From the NCBI GenBank assembly GCA_037576195.1, contig CM075101.1, positions 32,054,001 to 32,118,000 of the forward strand: 64,000 nt of DNA, written 5' to 3'. Positions within the stretch are counted from its first letter, which is position 1, and every line of letters begins with the position of its first letter. The notes beneath the pieces are model-generated. The model searched no databases. It saw nothing but the letters and a program-made list of their open reading frames with translations, and was not told the origin of the DNA. Of the stretch, positions 22,601-36,634 are shown piece after piece. The DNA comes from Phytoseiulus persimilis (taxonomy: Eukaryota; Arthropoda; Arachnida; Mesostigmata; Phytoseiidae). A program made the translations under genes and the position numbers.

Positions 22601-24600
22601 TTGTTAATTAGGAGGCAGGGAGTACTTGTTCCGTTGGCCTTCGAGTCACTTCTCTGGGTTCGCTGAGCTCGGTGATGATGCCCGTGGTACTTGGCAAGCC
22701 CATGGCCTCGCTCGACCGAATGTCTGTCGGCCTGCCTGCCCGCCTGTTGGTCGGTTTGTCATCGGCCGACCCAGGAAACGTCCAAATGGCAGCCAGGCCC
22801 GTGAGCAAACTTTCCACTGTAACGTACGCAGCTGACAACGCAACATCAAGCCGAATAACATGCGTCATCGCTCCAGCCTGAGGTCAATGTTCTCTTTGAA
22901 TCATTGATGCACAGTCGTCGAGACGATCCAAGCGAGGTAAACTTCGATTGCTGATACTGGACCGATGTCCTGGCATTCCTTATCTTCTTCCATTTTTCTT
23001 TTCAGAAATATCGTGGTGCGCATCGAGCAAGGGGCCACCCGAGACGAAGGAATGAGGCGGGCGAATCGTTTCGCTCCTGTTCTTGCAACGAGAGGGGAAT
23101 AAGAGAGAGGAGAACAACGCCGGGTAGATTCTTGTTGGGTGGGTGGCTACCTCGCTGGTTGAACGGAGGTACGAACGAACAAATGTGATTTTGATCCCTC
23201 GTTGCCGTCGTCGTTGTTGGCGTTGTTTCTGTTGGCGCCGTTGTCGTCGCTGTTGTTCCTCTCAACCTCTGTCTTCCCCGCATCGTGCGCCCGTTCCGTT
23301 GCTCACACGCAAGAGAGGCTGAGCGTACAGCGGATGTCGTTGACAACAATTTCCAAAAAAATCGTTTAGAACTCAGGGAGCTAGCACTCGACGGACCGTC
23401 CTCGAGCTTCGGAGGGCAAAGCACCGGACAGAACGAGTGAACCAGCGAGCGGAGGGGAGACAACAGCAGCAGCAACGAAAATGATGACAACAACAAGAAC
23501 TTAATCTCAGCTTGTCCGTCGGGGAAGCGAAGGAAAGAAAGAACGCGTTTGAGCATGCGAGGTATGAGACGAAAGAAGGGCACGCTGTCCTCCCGCCAGC
23601 CACCGTACACAAGTTTCCACCCGGGGCAGGAGCTCTCAGAGCTCCCTCCGTATTTCATAAATTTTTAACGTGCGGGACGGCCCAGCGGGCCACCCCATCG
23701 CACGGGAGGATTTCCCCAAAACGAATAGCCGCGTCCAAGCCCGAGAGGCCACCCTGCTCACCAAATTAGCGACCGTTTTTCTTTGGTGTTTTTGGACCAG
23801 GCCGAGCGGTCGTTGGGGTCTCTTCTATTTTACGAGGTGGTGCTTCAGCCCTTCTTCCGTTCGTATCTCCGTGCGAGTTCAACGACAGCCATCCCCATCT
23901 TCCATAGGATCCGTATATAATCTCGACGGGTTGATGCTGACACAAGCTCGGGGCGCTGTTCGCAAAATATGCCGGCAGAGGACTTTTTTTGCTCCTTCGT
24001 TTTGAGATGACTCGAGTCCCGGCCGTAATGCTGGTGGGAGTTGATCGATACCCCCGGCAACTAAACCGTAAACACCGGTGGAAATTCGCCGCGAGCTCGA
24101 TCGATGGTCTATTTTTTTCACCGCATGCGTCAGGTGTGGCTCGCGTTCCGTGTCACTTCTCCCCGTCTCAGGTGTGAGAGCCGAGCGCCTGATTCAATAT
24201 GTTTCCACTGCTGCAGGTATCTTCACGGCAGGGGGAGCGCGTGGCTAGACCGTGAACTACGTTCCGAAAAATGGTGTGATCGACAATCAATTCTGATCGC
24301 CGAACACCAGGATCGGAAAAGCTCCGTACGGGTACAGCTTCGCTCCAGTGCACGCACGAGTGGGGAGCTATCTTCCGATTTTTTTTGCGAATACGGGATA
24401 CCTCAGAACTTCAGTGATGCGCTAGAGGCTGGTGGGAGGGGAAGCGTTCGATTATGCGGTGAAGGAAACGGAGGCGGACATAGAGACGACCTGAACACTC
24501 CAATTCATTTTTTGCACTTCTCGGGAGACCGATCTTGACGAGCAAATAACAATGGCGGTGTTGGAATCGGTTCTGTCGACCTCTAGAAAGTTGTTTGCAG
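22601..24600. repeat. Cryptically simple DNA: CCTGCC/TGTCGG and GTT/GTC/GCC triplets
   Basis: Around 22720-22780 short C/T/G motifs (CCTGCC, CCGCCTG) recur, and 23200-23260 is an imperfect GTT/GTC/GCC triplet tract. The long ORFs across it translate into Ser/Leu/Thr-rich strings and look like by-products of the repeats. It may be a promoter or 5' UTR region. Confidence 0.5.
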
Positions 24601-27600
24601 CTGTGCTCCAGCGAGCTATGCGCAGGCACAGTTTTGAAGGAAGGAGCGACTGCCCTGAGTGAATGTTTGCCCCACGCTAATATACATTGCAAAGAAGTTG
24701 AGGTGCTGGGCACAGTTCTTTGTTTGTTCGCGAATTTGCACATCAAGGAGCGAGTTTGTTTACATGTACGTTCAAACGGCCGTACACACTGCCCAGGTGC
24801 GTACACAGAGACAGAAGTGACGGACCTGCGAACTTCTGTTAGTTCTTGGCTTCGCAGCCTTCCTCCCGTCGGCTGCATCGGAGTCGGATCCTACGATCAG
24901 GTGTCGTACCGCGAGGAATCCCAAGCAAACAGTGTCGTCCATCGGTACTACGTGTACCGGCGGAGCAGATTGAGATCATCATTACAATATTTCGGCTGGG
25001 CTCCCTATTCTGTGTGCGCTCATGTTCTGCTCTCTGATCCGCCAGGAGAAGGGCTCCCTTGTTCCGTTGTGTAACAACACTTGTATCTCAGATTTCGGGC
25101 GGCAGAACCCAAGGTTATGAAAGCGTTTTCCAGATGATTGCATCGTTCGCTCGCCGACAGCATCTCTCGGAGAGAACCCCGGCGCGGGAAGCAAACATGG
25201 GGTCGATATCTAATTCTGACAGAATTCTTAAGGCTCTCCACAGCTCAGGGAGTACTGTTCTCGATGGGATGAATTGCTTTGCGGGAAGAATAGGCACGCG
25301 TAACTCAATAGACACCGCCCATAGTCACTGGGTAGGTCTTTATCATAATCGCTCGCCCACGCCCAAGCACCCACACCTGAGACTGTCGGTTCCTTCCGCG
25401 AGAGGAGAAGTCTGTCGTTTTATCGAGGTTTCGCCCGATATCTGTGCCCGACCGTCTCTCCATCGCTCAATCAAACGGTTCGGAGGTCGGGAGCGAAGAA
25501 GGAGTTCGACGGCATCATATTTCGCCTTGAATACGAAGAGAGTATCGAAGACCATATCATTTCCTTCGTTCCACCCGTATCCCTCTTTTTGGCTCCGGCC
25601 CTCTTCCTGAACACACGAGCCGTGGACTCGGCATCTATTGCTGCTTGGGGAGCTCGCATGAAAGTTTCGAGCATTTCGCTACGATCAGATCTGGTCGGCG
25701 GCGCGGCGCTCCAGCGAACACGCCGGTCAATTATACTCTTGAAAAAGAAAATAAACTCGCAGCTCTCGCATCCGGTATCGAGTAATGGTGCACCAGGAGG
25801 CAGTGACATCAGGTATGGCGAATTTCGCAGCTGTCTGCAGATGGTTCGCTAATGCTTCAAACTCGCGTTGTCGTACGGAGCGACGCCGCATGTGCAGTTC
25901 GGATCAGCCATCTGCACGATCGACGCAAATGGAGCAAGTGCGCGTCCGAACAACCATTACCTCATCTGACAGAAAACAAAACACGATAACTCTTCCCGGT
26001 AGAGCAAAGGATCCGGAGCTGTTCGGCTCCACTTGGAAACTGTTCGCAAGTCTGATGGCACTGCTCTCATCTTGAAAAACCAAACCTCTGTGAAATCACA
26101 TCCCCGGGATGAATTACGTTGAGAGGTCGTTTTAGTTCCAACTGAGAGCTCACGCAACACGAGCTGCGGGCGAATTCCGGGCAAGAATGCCAGTCCGAGA
26201 ATCTGAATGTGGGAGCCACCGACTTTGAGGAAGGATCAAAAGTTATTGACTCGCTTCATTCGGATGGCGTTCCGATCTGGGGGATATCTATCTAGTGGCC
26301 TGATACAGCTACGGGACAGCCACAACGCCTGAGAGACTCCGGCAAGGTAAATACCAGCGAGAAGAGAGGCAGTTCCCGTGCAAAGAGAAAAACTCCGAAC
26401 GTCGATTCTCGACGCAACGGAGCGCGCTGCGCGGCTTCGTCCGCTTTCGGGCCCTCCCGCTGTCAAAATCCGTCGAATATTCTCCATCTGCACCTACGGG
26501 AGAGAGGGACTAGAGGGACTCAGTTCGACGGGTATCGTGGATGTATTGGTTCTCCGGCGAGCATCGCCTTTCCAGCTTCGAGTAAGTTCTCTTTCGCGAG
26601 AGCTCCGTTACGCTCAGTAACCGCTTCCTCCATGAATCTCCTTTCGTTACTTCCTTCATTTTCCCAACATCCACTCCCTGACCTGACGCCGTCGCTCCGA
26701 AAACTTCATCGCACTGCCCCTCACTTCTCATTCCACGAATTGACATCTTCCGGCCCCCTAGAATCATCTAGTCGCTCTTTCGGCCTGAATTTCAGGGAAC
26801 TGTCGGAGCGCAAACAAGTATTTGCGCACGTGGAATTGCACACAATAACGTGCTGCGTCGGGGTCGGTGCTCCTTTCCCAGTGCTGCTGTTGGTCTCGTG
26901 AGTGAAGCCTGCGGCTCACTCTGTCGGTTCTCACCAGGATGATTGCAGTGATGACGACCGAGTATCTATCCCCAAGGTGTCGTTACAATAAGAGCAACGT
27001 TGAAGAGCGACTGGTGTAGACGGCAAACGAAGCGGGAAGCTAGCCATTGAGCAATACGCCACTGCCATGGGAATGCTGAACAACTACAGAGCTGGCTTTT
27101 TGCTCTTTCTTGTTCACCTCTGCCTCGCCCACGCTACTGATTGGAGCTGGGCGCGAGTTTTCTGATCATCTGGCTGCCATGTTGGTCAGACTCTGTGTCT
27201 GAAAGTCGATATGGAGATCCCGCTGTACGTCGCCAGGGGAGGTGGTTGTGGCAGTTGTTTCTCAACATTCCTTCGGCAAGCATGGTCAAGGACGTCTATC
27301 AGGATGGGAAGCTCCTTCATTATCAGGCTTATCCATCAAGACGGCACTCTTCGGCAACCGCCGACACTACTGCCGCTCCCAGCACCATCGTCCCAATTAT
27401 CGCTAGTGGTTGCTTGCCGTCCCGTCCGCACGGGCAATCGTCCGTTGCCCCTCATACCGGTCACCCCGATGGCTTCCAAACTTTGTTGACCACTACACCC
27501 CTCCATGTCACCATGACCACAAACATGGGGCTGCATCCCAAAGCACAGGATGAACGAATCCGCTTGCCCCGTGTGTAAGGTGTCCACTGGTTACGAGCAC

Positions 27601-30600
27601 GAACTCGAAACGTTACGGAGGCGTTCCAGGAATGCGGTCAGCACGTGAGGATGGGCCTTGACACGCCTGAGGAAATCTCGGGTTTTGAGGAAAAATCAGC
27701 TGTCGGAATTTCCCAAATCGCGAAAAAATGTTTTATGGTTCCCAGCAACCGGCGCCCGCCGATTGTAACTTGTCTTGGTCTGATGGCAAACTTTCACTCA
27801 GTTTGCGGGAGGCGGCGGGCCGTTCGGTGGGTGACTTGGGCCTACCGCGGGACTACAAACAGAAATGAGTTTGGCTGACTCGACTCGCCTGTGACTCGTC
27901 CGGCAATACTGTTCCTCGCGATGCGGCCTGACCCGCCGCGTAGCCACCCTCCCGAGTAAGTTGCTCAACAAAGTTTCGGCCGAGCGCCAACTTCCGAGAT
28001 GGGTCTCCCCTTGGAGGTTGAGGCTGAAAGATGAAGCGTCCCGACCATCCAAGCCATGTGGATGGTCTCGTGATCAAGCCTGTTCCGTCAAAACCCGAAT
28101 GTTGCCCGAACGAACGAGCTGAGAGACCCGTCGGGCTGACGGCTCCGACTCGAAGACGGAGAGGAGCTCGGGGACGCGCGGGAGCTGTTACGCTCGTGGA
28201 AACGAAAGCAGAGGAACGCGCGTACTGACAATCTATCTTGGCCTTCGTCATAGCGTCAGCCTCGTGGTTGTCTGCATGCAAGGCTTTGCGGCCTGTTCAC
28301 GTCCCGATAGGTACGACAAAGGAGCGACTATTAAGGAGAGTGTTTGTGGTATGTACATTTAGGCAAGCCTGTATCAATAGCTGTTTGGCCGGGATAGGGC
28401 TCGTGGCGGGCGGTCGGTCGGGCAAGCGCACTGGGGTCCGACCTGAGCTTACAGGAGTATCCGACGGAACCTAAGCTTATTGAACATCCGCACGCGAGGC
28501 AATTCAGTTCTTTCGGTTTTTCCCCTGTTTTTTGATGGCGACTTGCCCGCATGAGAGGGACATGTCGACCACGTTAACTGATTGCTTCTCGATTAGCCTA
28601 ATTGATATGAAAGGTTCAGCCAGCTCCGCTAGAACAGCTCTGGCGAACAGCCAGTTCAAACATCTGACGCAGGCCGGGTTCGCATGATGCTGTTCGCTGC
28701 AACCTGCTTATTCATGGCTTCTTTGCTTGCTGAGAGCGATAAAACAGTTTTGCTCTGGCGGCGCTCTACGGAGGAGAACTTCGCTCCCGTCATGCTTCGG
28801 GCGCTGTAGGGCGCACGGTGTCGCGAAACTTCGTTGGACCCCGTCGAACGCGGAACACAGAAGGTGAAACGGACACCGTTCCTCCAAATCTACTCATCCG
28901 AGTCGCACACCATTCGGGATGAGCGTCCGGTACCTTCTCCGACCGTGTGGTGGCGGTCGAGTTACGCAGTTTACGCAACAGCTGTGACAATGAAATTCAG
29001 CATCAACAGCGCCGTCGCTAGATCCGAACGCTAGACGCTTATTCCGCGAGGTATTATCATGACAGGGATTGAGTCTGACGCAGCTAGAGACGTTAATGCC
29101 TGGCTGGCTGGCTGGCACTCTATTCCCGGTGTCTGAGCTGCTCAACGTGCATGGCACGATCAGGTCTCCATCAGGCAGGTCTGCCCGACCCCGCCCTCGA
29201 ACTTGTGGACAAACTTCTGCCGGATAGCGGGCGATACGGGAGCCTGCAATTTTGAGCCTACTTCACGGCAAAGAGGTTATGGAAGCCTGCTTCAGGCGCG
29301 CGTGCGTCATCCGCCAGAGAAGAGCGAATGGGTATTCATATTCGGACCTTCGATTCCGGCGCCTTGAATTTGCATGGGTTTCCGATATGATCGTCATCAT
29401 GTCTGAGGGAATCCAATGTAGACCAGAACGAATTTCTCCACTCGATGCCCTGGGGGTCAACACCGGGCGGTTCCCGCCGCCTGGCCCCAGAATCGCCCTC
29501 AGCCTCTCTAATAAAAACTCAGCCTAGGCTCGAGAGAAGGCCGAATCGGTCTGGATTCCTGTTGGCCGACGCGTCGTAACAACTCCAGCAGTAATTTCGC
29601 TGCCGCGCGTTCAATGTCCGGGTATCGCCCTGCGTGCCTTCATCGAAAACGTTCCCTGGCAGAGCTGTCCTCGGAAGACCACGAGGGAAGAGACTGGATT
29701 ATATCTCTAAGCGACGAAGGTGAGTCGCGAGACACGAGGGATGGTCAGCGCGGCCCGCTCTGCATAGAGAGATCTGCAGGTGGCACCACGACCTGATCGA
29801 CGCTGTGTCGTAGTTCCTCCATACTTCCCGAATCCATCCGCCGCCGTGCCATGATTGTACGTGAGTGTTCCCATTCTGTCCGGTCGGGCAAAAGCGACGA
29901 GGTTCGGCCGGATTAAGTGGAGCTTTGTCGTTCTATTGGAATCGATATCTGAGAAGCCTCCGGGTTCCATGGCGCGCCGTTCGTAACAGAATCGAAGAGC
30001 CCTCAATATTTCCTTCGGGCTCCCGTAGCAATGACAGAGCACTTGCACCCGTACTGTGTTGTCTCGTCGACCCTCACAATCCGTCATCGGCATTTCCGAA
30101 GGCAACAACTGCTTGCCCGGTCAACTAACTTTCTGACGTGGCTAGGCTATAGAGATAGAAACTCTCTGCGTCGGCGACGAGAGGGGCCGACCCAGTCGGC
30201 AACGGGAACTACGTCGACGGCAGTGCGCAGACACAGCTCGATCGAGTCTCTCGGCCGCCAAGCAAGCGGGAACGAACGGGGGATGATTCGTCGAATGGCC
30301 TTGGCGCTGGCCCCGGCCGCTCCTACGTTCGAGGTCTTCCCTTTCTTTGTTCGCTGGTGGAAATGAGAATTCTTGTTTAGATGCCACATTTGTCACCCAC
30401 CGACTGCTGCCACGATGACTTCTACTGCTACCGCCCCTCCGTCGGCGGAGTCCGAACGCCAGTTCACTCTAATTCTGTCTGTTCCACCATTCATCTGTTC
30501 TCTCAACGAGGAGACTCACGAACAAGACGTGGCTCACGACCCGCTTGTCGACCATGAAGGCATCCCAAGATCTCGGAACACCATCACAACATCAGATCAG

Positions 30601-31900
30601 AGTACTGTTGAGAACATGTGCTGTTGGCTCCCTGACGGTTATCGCCCGGAGCAAAGCAGAACTGGGCGGAATGGATCAACTCGTTTTCCGTCACTGTCAG
30701 AGAACACTTTTCATTCAACTCCTCACCGGGTTCCGAACTACGAGAGGAAAAAAAATGAGTGCTTCCGCTCGACTCGTTACTTTCCACAGCGTGTCCTCGT
30801 CGAATCGATTTGACCGCATGTGAATTGTCTCTCTACTCGAAGAATACTCCCTGCAACTCGAAAGCGTCTTTCTACACGACATCGAAGTGCTCGTCCACTT
30901 TCCCAGCCCCGGACTAGCTGCTCCACGAAGGCTGCAGCCTGTTGAAATGCAGACTTCATAATGGGAGATGGGAAGGGAGATCCAGGATCCCATTGACGTC
31001 CGACATGTTTGGTCTCGATCTGGCCATTTCTTTCATCCGATGAGCAAAGTCATAGTAAAGTGTTCCCTTGTGGCGCCATTCGACATTCAGGGCACACGAG
31101 ACGATTGGTATGCCAGACACAACGCCGTATCCCAAAGATGATCAGCGGCTACAGGCATCCCCTAATGGCCGAAACCGATCATTGTTTGTTGTATTGATGC
31201 TGCGATAGGATTTCTCGTTAGCCACGATACAAATAGAAACAGAGGAGCGGACCGGCACCGTGGACATCTTTAACCGACCTAAAGCGGGGATCCCATACAG
31301 CCATCGAGGGAGCGACTCCGTGGTGTACAGGATGCAAATCGCGTCTTTTTGGCCGTTCGACCGGTTGAAGTCAGCGTTCTCTGCCTCGGAGCTTTGATCG
31401 AGACGGATTTTGTTCAGGAGAGCGGTAGTTCCAGTTTAGTTATCAGGAACTGATCGAGGGCTCCGGTAGAATTCTAAGCTCCCAACCTCGACGCATGCGT
31501 ACTTCTGGTCGCATGCGTCGGCTCCGCAGCTCAACGCGCAGTATTGCGCGTGAAATACAGGACTCTATTCCTGCTGCCTGGCTATTTGTGGAGAATAGGC
31601 TCACGCTGCAATAACCGCGAGCAGCATCGGGGAACGGTCTCTGTATGTGGAGAAGATCCAGTTGAGGCAGATCTGCTCATTCGCGCGCGTCCGCTTACTC
31701 CTTCGTCTCCGGGCGGTGAACGCAACTGGGAGAAGCTCGCGCGTCGGTAGACAAGCAAGGCCTCGCTTCCATATGCACGAACTTTTTCTAGATGAACGAG
31801 GTTTCACGTCGACTGACCTACTTCTGTGCGAACAGACATCCAACCGGGACTTCCTTAATATGCTGTTGATGCTGAAGCAGAAAGGATGGAATCGTCGGGC
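24601..31900. other. Long stretch without a defensible gene
   Basis: Open frames occur in every phase (for example 25059-25610 and 27141-27578 plus) but none has a matched pair of splice sites or a motif. A (TGGC)4 microsatellite is at 29101-29116. This could be intergenic, intronic or regulatory DNA of a large gene. Confidence 0.35.
29101..29116 (+). repeat. (TGGC)4 microsatellite
   Basis: Four perfect TGGC units; the same motif recurs at 57491-57506. Confidence 0.9.
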
Positions 31901-31976
31901 GGGCGGCCGGCCGGCAGACACGCCAGCCACCCAGAGCAGTAGTTATGGCGGAGGAGCTGTTGACGGTGTTCTCTAG

Positions 31977-32191
31977 GACGTCGCGATCTTAGGCCCTCGT
32001 GCTTTGCTGGAGCGCTCCATCTTGTCCTGGAAATCTCACGTTCTCAATTCAGTTCCGCTGAACTCCCCGAGCACGTTGAACAACTATTCTTTTTTCGGTC
32101 GGAACTTCCGCGACGACAGTTGAGAAGCAAACTCGAGATGAGTGGATTCTCCTTCGAAGCAGATCCGAGCCGAAGAATTCAACGACGCTAG
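31977..32191 (+). CDS. C-terminal exon of an unknown gene
   Basis: The strong acceptor TGTTCTCTAG opens a 70-codon frame (phase 1) that runs to TAG: ...LHLVLEISRSQFSS... ending SRRIQRR. It contains hydrophobic and basic helical segments and a FFFRSELPRRQL patch. No internal ATG is needed, so it reads as a terminal exon. A possible upstream exon is the open frame near 31780-31900 (FLDERGFTSTDLLL...). No family recognised. Confidence 0.4.
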
Positions 32192-34530
32192 GGCCGAAAA
32201 CATTCCACGCGAGCATACGTGAGAGCTGTGAGTCGCGCGTCTGAGTTCAAGTTGAGTTCACGTTTTTCTCGGCCTCCCTGCTGCTTCTCAGCAAGCTCCA
32301 TGCTCGGCTCCGAACGTCTCACTTCATGTTATATCATCCTCCGTTAAGCCATTTGCCTCTTAATGGTAGCTCCTTATGTCACCAGGGCCCAAAAACTCAG
32401 TCAGCTCAACCGTTTGTGACAAAAACGCTGCTTCGACAGCCCCAAGGTCGAGCTCATATCACTTCTCATATGAACTTGTCATCGAGATTCAATCACGCGA
32501 GCAACGATTCCTCTACAGCCCGCTGCTCGCTCCTTGTGCTCTGAAACGGCAGAAGATAACCAAACCAAACGTCGACAGAATGTCAGCCTGTGTCGAGATT
32601 TCCCTGCTGCTCTCGAAGATTCGGCGCTCGAACTCACCTCGAAACGCGAACGCTGTGAATCCCAGACATCACAGGAAGCGGACGGATTGCCACCGTTTGC
32701 GGGAGTCAAAACAAATTCCGAGCGCCAGAGTCGATCAAACTGATTACACTGAGTGAGCGCGGTCATTCGCTCAGGGTTGGAACGGCACAGGTGAACCATC
32801 CGGCCCAGAACGTAAGCTATTGTTGCGTCCGTACATCAACGTTCCACTCGCGATGATCATCATTACGGTTCCAGCTTCTCCATGACTCCCTCAATTGAGG
32901 TGTTCGATGTCGATGTGGCGTTTCCAGCTCAGCGCAATGGCCATCGGAGCTCAATGATGTCTACAGGTATCTCTGGAATTGCATCGGAGGATTCGCCTCG
33001 CTGACAGACTCGTGACGGATTCGGATGGGATTTTGATGTGCGCATCAACGTTGACCTCTGATGAGCGCTCCGTACCTGTTCCTGAGGCTCCGATTCTGAA
33101 TGAGTTTTCGTCAGGGCGTGACCGCTGACGGATGAAGTCTTCTGGAGGTGACGATTTCCGTTAGTTGAGCGCGGGAACATTCAGCGCCATTCGAACTGTT
33201 TTGAGACCGGAACTGTCAGGAACTCTTTGCTGCGCTCGCCTAGAATTCCCTCGCTGTTGGTCCTCGGGACAGAACGGCGTGGGCGCGGCGACCTCGAACC
33301 ATCTCAGAGTTAGCTCGAACACCGGGAAAAGAGCCACGATCGGTCATTGCTGGGATGACCGCAGTCAGAGACGGGCGCAGTCACAACGGATCATAATTCG
33401 TCGAGTATGCGGAACAAGCTATCCTCGCAAACGAGATGGCGATCAAACGCTGCCTCGCCCGACCAAGCGCATCCTCTGAGGTCCGCAGCTCCCTACACTC
33501 AAAATGACGCCCTGGCTCCTTCGACCTCATTACTCGGAGACCCAACAACTGGGGGAACATTAGCGTTTTGGCCGACTTTGAATATTTCGTGTTTTCCCCC
33601 GGGAGTTGCAAGCGTGTCTCTCTCCGATCTCCCCAGACAGATACTGATGATTACGTCAAGAATTCGAGTGCTTTCTGACTTCCTCAGCCGGAATTCAAGC
33701 TTGTGAAGAAGATGTAGAATTCCATTCCATCCTCTTCCACGCAATCTCAGAGGATTATGTCGGGTTCGAATTTCACAGCGCGGAACGTCGTCTCTGCGGA
33801 GGATGAAAAAATGCAGAAACGAGGTAATTAGATTTGATGGGGATTTCATCTTCTCCGGGAGCAGACCGCCCGCCATAGCTCTTCAGAGAGGAGATGACAA
33901 ACTACCAGACGTGGACGACGAAGGACTCACAGTGCCATACTGACCGTGATTTAGCGTAGGTGGCCGAGTCAAATTTTTGAGGAAATAAGTGTCAGAAACC
34001 ATCTGAACAAGGACCTCCCGAGAATGGAGTTTTTGGGAGAGAAAACGAGGAGTCCATCCTCGAGCACGGTAGTTCCCACAGAAGCCTCTTTTACTTTCTT
34101 CGTTGTCGCAAGGAACATTGGGAAACGCACGCGCACACCCGGGAGCTGAAGGGCGCGCTCCGGGTTGGGTGGGACCGTGCCACATTTCTCTCCGCATTCG
34201 AAACGGAAACTCAGAGATTTGCGTCTCTGTTTGGCAATACTTGCAGCTCGATGCAGTTCTTTCATTGATTCTTCTCTCTTTCCGCCGGTTCGTAATCTTG
34301 AACCATCAACATTCGTAACATTTAGTTGTGTCTTCTCGTTCCGCTCATTGAGGGGTCGGAGACTGGTTTTGGTTTTGCTTCTTTTCGGAAGAACATCTCT
34401 CTTTTCCATGACACAGCGAATTTCACGAGAGCTCTCGGTCCACTCCTATTTCGATGCAATTATTGTTTCCGTCAGCTCCGGTAAAGATGGCCCGGTGAGG
34501 TCTCCCTTAGGCCCTCCGAGTGCCTCATAT
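32192..34530. other. Unassigned; overlapping open frames on both strands
   Basis: Plus frames at 32534-32743 and 33407-33706 and a minus frame at 33499-33876 all look partly coding; splice pairs are missing, so none is called. Confidence 0.3.
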
Positions 34531-34535
34531 TTCAG

Positions 34536-35337
34536 TATCGTGTAGTCTGCATTTTCGTCTTTGCCTGGGTGGATGTATTTCTGGAACTTTCCGTGCCCAC
34601 TGAGCACCCGTGCTGTTTGTTGATTGAGCTCACCGGCGGAGCATCCGAAGCATTCGTTGATGTGGGGGATGCATTCGAAGGTCCATCTGCCTTTAACGGC
34701 AGAATGCCACTGGAGTCGCCATATCGCGATGGTGTCCGCTTTGATTGCTTCGTCCGCTCTCTCCTCGCGACCAACGGGACATTGCTGGCTCGTGTGTTCC
34801 GAACTCGGGACCCTTGTCGATCATGATAGCAGAGCTGAAGGTACACCGAAGACCTATTTTGGAAGACGCGCCCAAGTGCAGTAATGTGGCTTGTCCAGGA
34901 GAAATTAGTCGTCGAATCCGTCCGTAGCCCACTTCATTCGTGAGATCATTTGGAAGGTGCCTGCTGTGATCAATGAGCCCAAGTGTGAGCGCATCGTTGT
35001 TCATTCGTTCATTAATATTTGGGGGAATGTCGATTCACCGATGATACCCAATCATTCGCTCTGGGTGAGGATCCGACCGAACAAGAAAACATTGAAATTC
35101 GAGCCCCTCAAAGTGGGCTCCATGCACTTATTGAGAGGCATTCTGCCTCAATGAAGCTTCATTTAGATTGAGTTGATATCCTCGCACTTTCGGGGGTATC
35201 CGCACTTCAGGCTGCAGTTCCAATTGAACAGCAAGCCCTCATCGCCATCGAACGCATCGCTTTCCGCTTCGGTCTTGTTAGCGCTTGCAGCAACGCTGCT
35301 CATGATGACAATGACGCTGATGTGTTCCGTCAAGTAG
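34536..35337 (+). CDS. Putative cell-surface protein with C-terminal hydrophobic tail (partial model)
   Basis: An open frame starting after the acceptor CATATTTCAG (34536) encodes YRVVCIFVFAWVDVFLELS and then a domain with Cys and Asn-Gly-Thr glycosylation signals. It must be interrupted before about 34830, where the frame changes. Exon 34945-35064 (40 codons, ending HSLW before GTGAGG) joins in phase 0 to 35218-35337, whose 39 residues contain SASVLLALAATLLMMTMTL and end CSVK-stop. A terminal hydrophobic stretch with little after it suggests a GPI-anchor signal or a membrane anchor. I cannot name the extracellular domain; CUB-like folds came to mind without firm support. Confidence 0.4.
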
Positions 35338-36612
35338 AATGGCGAATAATGTTTTTCCAATGACAGAGCTCGTCGGCGAAATTAGCAGCTTCAGCCCTCA
35401 GCACTTCGGGCAACCGTCGAATGCCCACATTGCCAGAAGCGAGAGGCCGAGGACGGATCCGACTTTGTTTGGATCCGCTCGGGGTGAAATGCATCCAGAC
35501 GCGGGCTTTCATGAATGCGACGAAGTGGTTCTGACTGGCTCGCAAGCCGGTTGGTTCGCGGGTCGACTGAATCTCGGCGAAAGGAATGGGAGAGAAGGGG
35601 TGCGCGGGGTGAATAGGAATTCTCCACATCCTGCAGCCATGTCAGAGCCGCCGTGAAGGGTCGGAGCGAGGAACAAGAGAGTCGAGCATAGAATCTCATC
35701 CAGCGACCAATCTATTCATGCTTTTGCTTGATCCACATGGTGCGATCCTGCGACGAGCAGGATCCCGAGCAACTGCGAACATTCATGAATGCGCCGCTTC
35801 GGCATGAGTCGGCGATGCTTTCGCTGCTGATACAACAACAGTCGCACTTCGTGGTCAGGGAGTTATTCTCGGTTCGCGAGCCCTGAGCCGTTTCGAACCA
35901 GCTTCTCGCTCGTCTACGAAACCAATCAAGTCAGCTATTCCGAGATGGAGTTTCCAGAGCAAACAAATAATCTGGAAGTGGTGCGATGTCATCGCGAGTT
36001 GTTTTCTGATCGATCACGGCCAACCCGTCCTTTGCGCTCACGCCAACGATCGTCGGAGGCGTTCACGAGCCTCCCTCGCAGCCTTACCACATTTGGACCA
36101 ATCATGCCCAGCACGCTCGGAGGAATGGCTGCATGCGGCCGCTGCAACGTCAATGATCCTGAGAGCTCGAGCTGATCGGGGCTCATCACGGAGGGGGATC
36201 CGACTGGTCTCCGGTCGCGCACGAGGTAAGCATCCCGACTCCAGCGAAAGTGCGCAGGGGCTGTCACAAGTTCGCAGCTTATAGAGCAGGATAGAGATAT
36301 TAGAAATGTGGGAAAAAAAACTCCGGGCACGATCAACATAAAAACGAGCAGGTATTCGTGCCGAACAGGCACATCCTGAGGTGGGATCCGGCTTGGCGAA
36401 CGGGGACAAAAAACCAGAGAAGCGACGGGATGATCGCGTGAAAGCCGAGGGTTCTGAGTGATTTTTGCTGGGAGAGCCAACAAGGTCCGAGAAATTCAAA
36501 TGAACGAGGGACACGGTAAAAAACCTTCTCCCCAAATGAATGAGTCACCTCCGAACCGTCTGACGCGGTGCTGGCGAGACGAAAAACTGACCTTTGGGCA
36601 GACATTTCCGTC

Positions 36613-36634
36613 CTCTCTCTCTCTCTCTCTCTCT
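36613..36634 (+). repeat. (CT)n microsatellite, about 11 units
   Basis: Uninterrupted CT dinucleotide run. GA/CT tracts are common GAGA-factor targets in arthropod promoters, but no gene start is seen beside it. Confidence 0.9.

Noticed and set aside
23002..23658. 218-codon minus-strand open frame
   Set aside because: Driven by cryptic GTT/GTC triplets, giving Thr runs and Ser/Leu runs; not protein-like elsewhere.
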